Part shown: positions 1 through 5,943 of the stretch, piece after piece
Layout: every line of letters begins with the position of its first letter
Numbering within the stretch: the stretch's first letter is position 1
From: an uncultured Lachnospiraceae bacterium
GTDB taxonomy: Bacteria > Bacillota > Clostridia > Lachnospirales > Lachnospiraceae
NCBI GenBank assembly: GCA_902797705.1
Contig: CADBTX010000051.1
Span: 1 to 10,577 of the forward strand
Length of the DNA stretch: 10,577 nucleotides
Direction: 5' to 3'
The notes under the pieces: model-generated
The model's input: the letters and a program-made list of their open reading frames with translations, nothing else
Told to the model about the DNA's origin: nothing
Database searches by the model: none
Translations under genes and position numbers: made by a program

Positions 1-75
1 GCTGCTTCCTCTGCGGGAGCTGCCTCTTCTGCAGGAGCTGCTTCTTCAGCTGCAGGAGCGGGCTCTGCTGCAGGA
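1..75 (-). repeat. Degenerate short tandem repeat encoding an Ala/Glu/Pro linker
   Basis: On the plus strand, units of 18, 18, 21 and 18 bases (1-18, 19-36, 37-57, 58-75) each begin with GC[TG]G and end in a GGGA or AGGA step. They encode repeated Ala-Ala-Pro-Ala-Glu-Glu-like blocks just after the lipobox. The array may continue beyond base 1. It is an in-frame flexible tether and probably varies in length between strains. Confidence 0.75.
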
Positions 76-173
76 GCTGCTGTATCTGTGGATGCACCTG
101 ATCCGCCGCAGCCTGCCAGAAGAGTCGTTACACATGCTACTGTGAGCAAAATACTTACAACTTTTCTTTTCAT
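1..173 (-). CDS. Lipoprotein, probable sugar-binding protein of the ABC transporter (partial, N-terminus only)
   Basis: Only the first 57 codons are in the window; the gene runs off base 1. The ATG at 173 follows a strong AAGGAGG site. The protein begins with a lipoprotein signal peptide: a K/R-rich n-region (MKRK), a hydrophobic core, and a lipobox LLAGC with the lipidated cysteine at residue 22. A GGSG stretch and a low-complexity Ala/Glu/Pro linker follow, as expected for a membrane-anchored binding protein tethered outside the cell. No ligand-binding domain is visible. The functional call rests on position: it is downstream of a complete CUT2 ATPase and two permeases, which otherwise lack a binding protein. 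Family knowledge suggests a periplasmic-binding-protein type I fold (RbsB/RhaS-like), but this cannot be seen here. The 169-bp gap upstream may hold its own promoter, which would fit the usual excess of binding protein over membrane subunits. Confidence 0.8.
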   Translation of the reverse strand, partial: MKRKVVSILLTVACVTTLLAGCGGSGASTDTAAPAAEPAPAAEEAAPAEEAAPAEEA

Positions 174-207
174 AAAAAATTTTCCTCCTTTACCCATTTC
201 GGGTTAG

Positions 208-236
208 TGTATATATCCACATCACCATGATGTAAA
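208..236 (-). promoter_or_regulatory. Possible internal promoter for the binding-protein gene
   Basis: Reading the minus strand, TTTACA (236-231, five of six matches to the -35 consensus) is followed after exactly 17 bases by TATACA (213-208) as a candidate -10. Transcription would start near 201, about 28 bases before the ATG at 173. It lies in a 169-bp gap, unusually large for this otherwise tightly packed operon. The -10 is imperfect, so the call is moderate. The rest of 174-342 holds small GC-rich hairpins (for example CTCCC/GGGAG near 262-274) but no hairpin followed by a U run. Confidence 0.4.
219..233. promoter_or_regulatory. 15-bp palindrome in the candidate promoter spacer (possible operator)
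   Basis: ACATCACCATGATGT has perfect 6-base arms (ACATCA / TGATGT) around a 3-base centre. It lies between the candidate -35 and -10 of the binding-protein promoter and overlaps the -35 by three bases. That position suits a repressor or activator site. It could equally form a small mRNA hairpin on read-through transcripts. No known regulator consensus is recognised. Confidence 0.35.
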
Positions 237-342
237 TACCTGATCTTGTTTCCCGCCTTCTCCCTCAGGGAGCAAAACATGCCGCCGGCCTGTTTTGAAT
301 AGCGTATTGCCGCAGCAGACGGGGACTGCCACCGGTAAGGCG

Positions 343-1356
343 TCACACAGCCGCCTTCATCTTCTTCATGTCATCTATCTTGCCCTTGATGCCCGGGATC
401 AGGACCGCAATGATAAGCAGCGCTCCAACGATGACCAGGATCATCTGGGAATTCACGTTCGCCTGTCCGAGAGCGATACGTAAGAGTGTAATGATAAGTC
501 CTGCTATTATGCCTCCGATAAGGGTTCCCTTTCCTCCTGTGGAAGCGATACCTCCGAATACGCACATGGCTATGACTTCCATTTCAAAGCCCTGTCCCGT
601 TGTGGTATTGGCGCCGTAGGTATAGGCTGTAAGGAACAGTCCGCTGAAGCCTGCCATAAGACCCATAAGGGCATAGGCTATGAATCTGCATCTCTGTACA
701 TCCACTCCTGCGTAAAAGGCCGAAACCTTATTTGATCCGATGGCGTACAGGGAACGCCCGAAGGTGGTGAGCTGAAGAGTGACCGTAAAGATCACAGCAG
801 CGATTATCACTATCAGTATTATTACCGGTACTGTCTTTCCGAGTTTTGTGGAAAGAGGCATGATCTGCTTGGTATTGATATATGAGACAGATCCGCCGCC
901 GCCAAGGGATATCTCTGCGATACCACGGAATATTATCTGGGTTCCCAGGGTGGTTATCATACTGGGAAGTTCCGGGAAATTGGTGGTTATCGCTCCGTTG
1001 ATCACTCCGCAGAGAAGCCCGGTCAGGAGACAGCCAAGTATCACCACAGGGAAAGGCGCACCGGCATTAGCGATATAACAGGTGACCGTTCCGGTAAGAC
1101 ATACTATTGATCCCACCGATATATCTATGTCCCCTAGGACCAGAATGTATGCCATGGGAAAGACCATGAAGATCTCAGCCATGTATTTTGGCATCTCACG
1201 AAGTACGTTTGCAAAGGTATAACTCTGGGAGATGTTCATATTGAATATGTTCACTGCGATGAAGAGTATTACCAGCGCTCCCTCCCAGGTTAAGAGCAGT
1301 TCTTTCGCAGTTACTTTCTTATCGGCTTTTATTGTACGTCCCGATTTTCCTGCCAT
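343..1356 (-). CDS. CUT2-family sugar ABC transporter permease (RbsC/RhaP-RhaQ type), second permease
   Basis: A 337-residue integral membrane protein with about nine to ten hydrophobic segments and a basic N-terminal tail. It forms half of the membrane channel that imports a monosaccharide delivered by the binding protein. Hallmarks of the ribose/rhamnose permease family (BPD_transp_2) are visible: GDIDISVGS at 75-83, a cytoplasmic loop FGRSLYAIGSN at 199-209, and the Gly-rich FGGIASTGGKG at 267-277 followed by a hydrophobic helix. The length is normal for the family. Its ATG overlaps the stop of the preceding permease by one base (TAATG), with GAGGAGGG-like purines just upstream, so translation is probably coupled. 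Two different permeases in tandem, as here, are typical of rhamnose-type CUT2 systems, whereas classical ribose systems use one. Substrate is inferred from the neighbouring mutarotase, not from this sequence. Confidence 0.92.
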   Translation of the reverse strand: MAGKSGRTIKADKKVTAKELLLTWEGALVILFIAVNIFNMNISQSYTFANVLREMPKYMAEIFMVFPMAYILVLGDIDISVGSIVCLTGTVTCYIANAGAPFPVVILGCLLTGLLCGVINGAITTNFPELPSMITTLGTQIIFRGIAEISLGGGGSVSYINTKQIMPLSTKLGKTVPVIILIVIIAAVIFTVTLQLTTFGRSLYAIGSNKVSAFYAGVDVQRCRFIAYALMGLMAGFSGLFLTAYTYGANTTTGQGFEMEVIAMCVFGGIASTGGKGTLIGGIIAGLIITLLRIALGQANVNSQMILVIVGALLIIAVLIPGIKGKIDDMKKMKAAV

Positions 1357-2336
1357 TACATTTCCCTCCTCTCAAGGTTCTGCTTATCAACCATCCTCTG
1401 GGTCATCACATTGAAGATAACAACCACAAGGATGATCACACCCTTAACGGTATTCTGTGCGATGGAGGGCACATTAACCAGAGGAAGGGCTTTGGCTATT
1501 ATGGAAATGATGAGAGCTCCAAGGAAGGTTCCCACAACGGATCCTCTTCCTCCGCTCATGGATACGCCGCCGATAACGCAGGCCGCGATAACATCCATTT
1601 CCCTGCCGTACTGCATGTTGGGCTGTGCGGAAGCATATATGGAAACCGAAAGTGCTCCTGCGAGTCCTGCCAGTGTACCCATAATGGTGTAGACGGAGAT
1701 CAGGGTATTGTCCACATTGATACCTGAGATCCGGGCCGCTTCCGCATTGGAACCTACGGCGTAGATCTTACGTCCGAACTTGGTCCAGCGGAGGAGCCAG
1801 AAGAAAAGTACGTAGCAGACGATCAGTATGATGTAGGGCCCTATGGTTCCGTCCTTACCGAATTCAGCAAATTCCCTTACGTCCTCACCGCTGGCAAACT
1901 GGCTGTTTCCCACAACATAGGCCATGCCTCTCCAGATATACATGAAGCCCATGGTACAGATGATGGGTGCCACCTTACCCTTCGAGATGATGATGCCGTT
2001 CAGTGCGCCGCAGATGCAGCCTATCACCATTGCGATCAGGAAAAGGAGCAGGGTGTTGTTAACTATGTTGTACTTTGTCAGCATTCCGATGGTCATTCCG
2101 GAAAAGGCCAGGGTCGATGTTATTGAGATATCGATACCCGCCGTAAGCATAACGCAGAGCATTCCCAGAGCCATTATCAGGGTAAGCGCGTTATTCCTGA
2201 ATATCTGTCCGATATTAACAGGTGAAAAGAATGTGGGGTTAAGTATGGTGATAAATATCCCCAGTACTATAAGGACGAAGAAAAGCAGAGCCTCTCTGGA
2301 TCCTGTGATCTTCTTAAATAAGGATTTGTTTTCCAT
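1356..2336 (-). CDS. CUT2-family sugar ABC transporter permease (RbsC/RhaP-RhaQ type), first permease
   Basis: A 326-residue polytopic membrane protein, the partner of the permease that follows it. Family motifs are AGIDISITS at 66-74, FGRKIYAVGSN at 187-197 with the following AARISGI, and IGGVSMSGGRG at 255-265 leading into a long hydrophobic helix. These correspond to the conserved cytoplasmic loop that docks on the ATPase in this family. Its start overlaps the ATPase stop by one base (TGATG), and AAGGAGG lies about ten bases upstream inside the ATPase gene, so it is co-translated with it. The protein is clearly diverged from the second permease, suggesting a heterodimeric channel rather than a recent duplication. 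The sugar is not readable from the sequence; rhamnose or another 6-deoxy or pentose sugar is inferred from context. Confidence 0.92.
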   Translation of the reverse strand: MENKSLFKKITGSREALLFFVLIVLGIFITILNPTFFSPVNIGQIFRNNALTLIMALGMLCVMLTAGIDISITSTLAFSGMTIGMLTKYNIVNNTLLLFLIAMVIGCICGALNGIIISKGKVAPIICTMGFMYIWRGMAYVVGNSQFASGEDVREFAEFGKDGTIGPYIILIVCYVLFFWLLRWTKFGRKIYAVGSNAEAARISGINVDNTLISVYTIMGTLAGLAGALSVSIYASAQPNMQYGREMDVIAACVIGGVSMSGGRGSVVGTFLGALIISIIAKALPLVNVPSIAQNTVKGVIILVVVIFNVMTQRMVDKQNLERREM

Positions 2337-3862
2337 CAGTCCAGAGCCTCCTTTCTCTCATTACTGCTGTGTTCCATTGAAAGATTGAGGATACGCTCCT
2401 GGGTTGCTTCCTCACGGTTTAAGCATCCGGTGACACGGCCGTTGCACATTACATATACCCTGTCACACATTCCCAGGATCTCCGGCATTTCCGAACTTAT
2501 CATGATGATGGCAAAACCTTTCCTGGCCAGCTCACCCATGATGGCATATATCTCGGCTTTTGCACCTACATCCACGCCCTTGGTGGGCTCGTCCATGATA
2601 ACGAGCTTCATGTTGTCCTGAGCAAGAGCCTTTGCCACAACAACCTTCTGCTGGTTTCCTCCTGAAAGGGAACTTGCGGGATCAAATATGGTGACCGCCT
2701 TGGTGTCCACTTCTTCAAGGAATTTCTTTGAAAGCTCGTTCTCCTTCTTTGAATCATTGAAGATGCCCATCTTTGCCAGCTTCTTCTGGATAGGAAGGGT
2801 AACATTCTTACCCAGGCCCCAGCTTAATATGAGTCCCTGGGTGGAACGGTTCTCAGGCAGAAGGATTATTCCCTCCTTCATGGCATCCTCGGGTTTATTG
2901 ACCTTCAGCTGCTTTCCGTTCAGGAATACCTTTCCGCTGTCAGCCTTTGTTATACCGCAAACAGATTCCATGACCTCCGTACGGCCTGCGCCTACAAGAC
3001 CGGTCATTCCAACGATCTCTCCTGCCCGGACAGACATGGAAACATTCTTGTAGAAGCCGGTGCGGCTCATGTTTTCTATCTTGAATACCTCTTCTCCGAT
3101 CTTTACTTCCGGCTTCGGATACATGTCGGAGATCTCACGGCCTACCATGGCCTTTACCAGATCAGCATTTGTGATCTTATCCACGTCATAGGTTCCGATA
3201 TACTGTGAATCCCTGAATACCGTAACCCTTGTGGCCAGTCTGTACATATCCTCGAAACGATGGGATATGAATATGATGGAAACTCCCTCTTCCCTGAGCT
3301 CATCCACTATTCTGTAGAGTTCCTCCGACTCGTTTGTCGTAAGGGAAGCCGTGGGCTCGTCCAGTATTATTATCTTCGCATTGGTTGAAAGAGCCTTTGC
3401 TATCTCTGTCATCTGCTGCTGTGCAACAGAAAGGGCTCCTATCTCATCCGAGGGCTTGAAATTGGCGTGAAGCCTGTCCAGGAGTTCCTGAGCCTTTGCG
3501 TTCATCTCATTCCACTGGATCATTCCGCCCTTAATTATCTCGTGCCCCATAAAAATGTTTTCCGCAACGGAAAGGGTGGGGTAAGTGGTGGGATGCTGGT
3601 AAACCGCAGCGATACCTGCGTCAAGCGCATCCTTGGGTCCCTTGAAATGAACCTCTTTTCCCTCCAGATACATGTGGCCTTCTTCCGCTGCATGCACACC
3701 GGTTATGACCTTGATAAATGTGGATTTTCCCGCTCCGTTTTCGCCCATAAGCGCGTGCACTTCACCTTTTTTCAGCTGAAAATGCACCTGGTTTAAGGCT
3801 TTAACGCCGGGGAAAATCTTGGTTATCCCCTTTAATTCAAGAATAAATTCCGAATCCGGCAT
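2336..3862 (-). CDS. Sugar ABC transporter ATP-binding protein, two nucleotide-binding domains (RbsA/RhaT type)
   Basis: A 508-residue cytoplasmic ATPase that powers the two permeases encoded downstream. It carries two ABC domains in tandem, as is standard for CUT2 importers. Domain one has Walker A GENGAGKST at 40-48, signature LSVAQQQ at 144-150, Walker B IIILDEP at 164-170 and the switch histidine H201. Domain two has the family-typical degenerate P-loop GLVGAGRT at 288-295 (Arg where Lys is usual), signature LSGGNQQ at 399-405 and Walker B LVIMDEP at 420-426. Length is normal. The ATG at 3862 follows GGAGG about 12 bases upstream, a slightly long spacing, 30 bases after the mutarotase stop. 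The stop overlaps the next start by one base. Membership of the sugar type is secure; specificity for rhamnose comes only from the neighbour RhaM. Confidence 0.95.
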   Translation of the reverse strand: MPDSEFILELKGITKIFPGVKALNQVHFQLKKGEVHALMGENGAGKSTFIKVITGVHAAEEGHMYLEGKEVHFKGPKDALDAGIAAVYQHPTTYPTLSVAENIFMGHEIIKGGMIQWNEMNAKAQELLDRLHANFKPSDEIGALSVAQQQMTEIAKALSTNAKIIILDEPTASLTTNESEELYRIVDELREEGVSIIFISHRFEDMYRLATRVTVFRDSQYIGTYDVDKITNADLVKAMVGREISDMYPKPEVKIGEEVFKIENMSRTGFYKNVSMSVRAGEIVGMTGLVGAGRTEVMESVCGITKADSGKVFLNGKQLKVNKPEDAMKEGIILLPENRSTQGLILSWGLGKNVTLPIQKKLAKMGIFNDSKKENELSKKFLEEVDTKAVTIFDPASSLSGGNQQKVVVAKALAQDNMKLVIMDEPTKGVDVGAKAEIYAIMGELARKGFAIIMISSEMPEILGMCDRVYVMCNGRVTGCLNREEATQERILNLSMEHSSNERKEALD

Positions 3863-3892
3863 AATCTTTCTCTTCCTCCGTTCTCCCGTCTT

Positions 3893-4204
3893 TTAATCCA
3901 GATGGAACATCTCCCGAAGATCTATAGCCACAGGGCTGTTATCCGGGTTAGTCTCCATAATGGGCGCCATGAAATCCCACCACTTCCTGTTAATGGGGGT
4001 ATCAGCTGACTCTGCCCACTTCTTCTCATCTTCTATCTCTATATATCCGAAAAGCACATTTGTCTCCTCATCAAGGAAGATGGAATAATTCTTTCCACCG
4101 TGCTCGTGGATCATATCTATCATCTCCGGCCATAATTCACTGTGGCGTTTCTTATACTCCTCAGCCTGGCCCTCATAAAGCTTCATCTTAAATCCCTTGA
4201 CCAT
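3893..4204 (-). CDS. rhaM: L-rhamnose mutarotase
   Basis: A 103-residue cytoplasmic enzyme that interconverts the alpha and beta anomers of L-rhamnose, supplying the anomer used by the isomerase. It aligns by eye along its full length with E. coli RhaM. Shared landmarks are YKKRHSELWPE at 17-27, including the Tyr17 and His21 equivalents of the active-site residues; NYSIFLD at 39-45; LFGYIEIE at 51-58; the RKWWDFM segment with the Trp pair at 75-76; and NPDNSPV near the C-terminus. Length matches the family. The ATG at 4204 sits 12 bases after AAAGGAG, a long spacing; the downstream Met7 would remove the conserved first strand. It lies between an isomerase-like gene and the ATPase in one operon. 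Mutarotases of this family can act on related sugars, so rhamnose is likely but not certain. Confidence 0.93.
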   Translation of the reverse strand: MVKGFKMKLYEGQAEEYKKRHSELWPEMIDMIHEHGGKNYSIFLDEETNVLFGYIEIEDEKKWAESADTPINRKWWDFMAPIMETNPDNSPVAIDLREMFHLD

Positions 4205-4251
4205 CTTTCTATGACTCTCCTTTCCAAAAACCGCATCCTTCTGCTTTCACT

Positions 4252-4303
4252 GGCTTCCCCCTCCGGGGGAAGCTGTCAGTCCGCAGGACTGACTGATGAG
4301 GGC
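4252..4303. repeat. Double-hairpin intergenic repeat (REP/MITE-like), inside the operon
   Basis: Two perfect inverted repeats lie back to back in the 128-bp gap between the isomerase and mutarotase genes. The first has arms GCTTCCCCC (4253-4261) and GGGGGAAGC (4265-4273) with a TCC loop. The second has arms GTCAGTCC (4275-4282) and GGACTGAC (4286-4293) with a GCA loop. A TGATGAGGG tail follows at 4295-4302. On the mRNA (minus) strand the order is CCCTCATCA, hairpin two, hairpin one. From memory, similar layouts recur between genes in many gut Firmicutes, which is why it is called a repeat; only one copy is visible here. No U run follows, so it is not a typical terminator. It could stabilise the isomerase mRNA end or reduce read-through. 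Confidence 0.7.
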
Positions 4304-4332
4304 TCTCCCGCTCCCATCACACCGTCATTCCT

Positions 4333-5754
4333 TTACTTACATACCACCTCGAGAGGAACATTCATTATCTTCGCAACCTTCTCCAGTGTGTGGATATGGT
4401 GTCCGATGGCAGCTGCCATATGGTGTGTAGGCCCTGCCTCACTCCAGCGGTTCACAAATTCCCTTGCATCGATGGAGAAACGCGTCCTCATATTTGTATC
4501 GCCGAAGGTAAATATAGGTCCTTCCTCATTAACCCCCTCTGCGGCTATGAACTTGAAGTGTCCGTCTCCGTCCTGGGTTATGGCGAGGTAGGTGATATCT
4601 CCTGTGGGAGGATAGAACTGTGTAAGATATCCGCCGCCTGTCTTTCCGTGGAACACGGGAACTATCTTCATGGTAGGCTTCTTTGCCTTTGAGATATCAT
4701 AATCTCCGGATCCTGAGTGACCTATTATGCAGATATCATCATCAAAATCTATGGAGTACATCTCGGAAAGCTGACCTGTGCCGGAAATGGTCTTTAAGAT
4801 GCTCATTGCCATGGCAACCTTCATATCGCCTTCCACCGCGCAGGCCGTTCCCTGCTTTATCAGCATTGAGAAGGCCGGGATCAGCATGGAATCAAGGACT
4901 CCCGCCTTGCCCTGTGAGTATCCGTCGTAATGTGAAGCGATAAGTCCCAGCTCCTCATCCTTTACCCACTGCTCAAAGGCAACCACATACTTGGCCATAT
5001 CCCATACCTTTTCTATGGTGCCGCCCCCTTCTATATCGAAGGTATCAAGTATATCCTGTGCCTTTTCCTTTATCTTTGCTTCGTCATCTATCTCATCGGC
5101 TATGGCCCACATCTTTTCCCAGTCAAACTGCTTTGTGTAAAGCCCCAGCCTTCTGTACAGATTGGATTCATCGATATAGAGATCCATCATTCCGGGATAG
5201 GGACGTCCTATCTGGGCGATGTTGGTATTCCTGAATCTTCTGCGGACCTGGGCAGCCCTGCACCAGTCCTCTATCTCTTTTGCCACGCCCTCGTCGCCGC
5301 CTTCCACAACTCCGGTGATGACTGCATGACGCTTTCCGAATCTCTCAAGATCCGCAACCATCTCTCCCACTGCGCCGCAGGCGTAAAGAGTTCCGAGCCA
5401 GGTGGGGATATCCGTCTTATCGTAATCAGGCTTCCTGTTCTTCTGAACATTCACGAGAACCACGGGAACATCCAGATCCTTAACGGCAGGAAGCATATTG
5501 TAGCTTGTTGCATATGTTAAAAGCTGCAGGAAAACCAGATCCACATCCGCTGCACGGAATTTCTCACCCGCTGCAACCGACTCTTCCTTGGTAGTAGCCA
5601 TGCCGCCGTCTATGATCTCCACAGTATCGGGAAGTGTCTTCTTGAAAGCCTCAAACTGTGACTTGAATTCAGGAACAAGTTCCGGGAACTGGGGAAGATA
5701 TGCCCCGAGAGCTATGGAAAAAACGCCAACCTTTGCCTTTGTCTCAACTAACAT
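4333..5754 (-). CDS. L-arabinose/L-fucose isomerase-fold sugar isomerase family protein
   Basis: A 473-residue protein resembling L-arabinose isomerase, expected to interconvert an aldose and a ketose in the cytoplasm using a divalent metal. Compared from memory with E. coli AraA (metal ligands E306, E333, H350, H450), the equivalents seem present at similar positions: E308 in AVEGD, E331 in LSEMYSIDF (compare MEDYTYHF), H346 in IIGHSG, and H444/H445 in GPTHHMAAAIGHH, which resembles the AraA C-terminal AHH motif. The length is close to AraA's roughly 500. The ATG at 5754 has an excellent AAGGAGG site seven to eight bases upstream. It is the first gene of the operon, so probably its main catabolic enzyme. 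It is not recognisably RhaA. Paired with a rhamnose mutarotase, it may isomerise L-rhamnose or a related sugar, but the substrate is unproven. Family assignment is good; reaction is inferred. Confidence 0.8.
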   Translation of the reverse strand: MLVETKAKVGVFSIALGAYLPQFPELVPEFKSQFEAFKKTLPDTVEIIDGGMATTKEESVAAGEKFRAADVDLVFLQLLTYATSYNMLPAVKDLDVPVVLVNVQKNRKPDYDKTDIPTWLGTLYACGAVGEMVADLERFGKRHAVITGVVEGGDEGVAKEIEDWCRAAQVRRRFRNTNIAQIGRPYPGMMDLYIDESNLYRRLGLYTKQFDWEKMWAIADEIDDEAKIKEKAQDILDTFDIEGGGTIEKVWDMAKYVVAFEQWVKDEELGLIASHYDGYSQGKAGVLDSMLIPAFSMLIKQGTACAVEGDMKVAMAMSILKTISGTGQLSEMYSIDFDDDICIIGHSGSGDYDISKAKKPTMKIVPVFHGKTGGGYLTQFYPPTGDITYLAITQDGDGHFKFIAAEGVNEEGPIFTFGDTNMRTRFSIDAREFVNRWSEAGPTHHMAAAIGHHIHTLEKVAKIMNVPLEVVCK

Positions 5755-5762
5755 TAAAGAAA

Positions 5763-5769
5763 CCTCCTT
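5763..5769 (-). promoter_or_regulatory. Strong ribosome binding site of the isomerase-like gene
   Basis: AAGGAGG on the minus strand ends eight bases before the ATG at 5754. It is the best-placed site in the operon and fixes the start codon, consistent with this leading gene being the most heavily translated. Confidence 0.8.
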
Positions 5770-5805
5770 GCCATGTCTTTGAAAACATCTGTCCTGATAG
5801 TTCAG

Positions 5806-5834
5806 ATTTTAAGTTATGAACAGACTCAAAAAAA
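5806..5834 (-). promoter_or_regulatory. Candidate promoter of the sugar operon
   Basis: On the minus strand TAAAAT (5811-5806) matches the -10 consensus at five of six bases. The position 17 bases upstream holds only a T tract (5834-5829), a poor -35. The start would be near 5799, giving a leader of about 45 bases. GTTCA (5800-5804) and TGAAC (5817-5821) form an inverted repeat with a 12-base spacer that encloses the -10. A weak -35 suits a promoter that depends on an activator such as the divergent YesN-type regulator. No second strong promoter is visible between 5770 and 5860. Confidence 0.4.
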
Positions 5835-5841
5835 AGAGTAA

Positions 5842-5871
5842 TTTTTTTTGAAAAAAGTATTATGTTATAAT
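5842..5871 (+). promoter_or_regulatory. Candidate extended -10 promoter of the two-component genes
   Basis: TATAAT at 5866-5871 is a perfect -10, preceded by TG at 5863-5864, giving an extended -10 element. The base position for a -35 at 17-base spacing falls in a run of eight T residues (5842-5849). Upstream A and T tracts (eight A at 5828-5835) resemble an UP element. Transcription would start near 5878 and leave a leader of about 66 bases before the TTG at 5944. Confidence 0.6.
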
Positions 5872-5894
5872 ACAAACGCCAAAAGTAATCTCAC

Positions 5895-5919
5895 CACGGT
5901 CTTAAGTGAACAGGCCGTG
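5895..5919 (+). promoter_or_regulatory. Inverted repeat in the leader of the response regulator gene
   Basis: CACGG (5895-5899) and CCGTG (5915-5919) are perfect 5-base arms around a 15-base loop. They lie between the predicted transcription start and the AAGGAG site at 5933-5938. It may be a weak leader hairpin or a protein-binding site overlapping the early transcribed region. With arms this short it could be chance. Confidence 0.25.
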
Positions 5920-5943
5920 AATGCAGGACATTAAGGAGCGGCA

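Noticed and set aside
1332..1727. 131-codon plus-strand frame across the permease junction
   Set aside because: Antisense to two well-supported overlapping permease genes, His/Gly/Ser-rich with no family resemblance or ribosome site.
2978..3001. Degenerate second P-loop (GLVGAGRT) as a broken ATPase
   Set aside because: An Arg in place of Lys in the second domain is normal for RbsA-type double ATPases, so it is not a defect.
4252..4303. Rho-independent terminator between isomerase and mutarotase
   Set aside because: The stems are strong but no U run follows on the transcribed minus strand, and downstream genes have no clear promoter of their own in the gap.
4252..4303. CRISPR-like repeat
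   Set aside because: There is a single copy made of two different palindromes, with no spacers and no cas genes.
5848..5871. TTGAAA at 5848 as the -35 of the rightward promoter
   Set aside because: Its spacing to TATAAT is only 12 bases, too short for a sigma-70-type promoter; the extended -10 is the better explanation.
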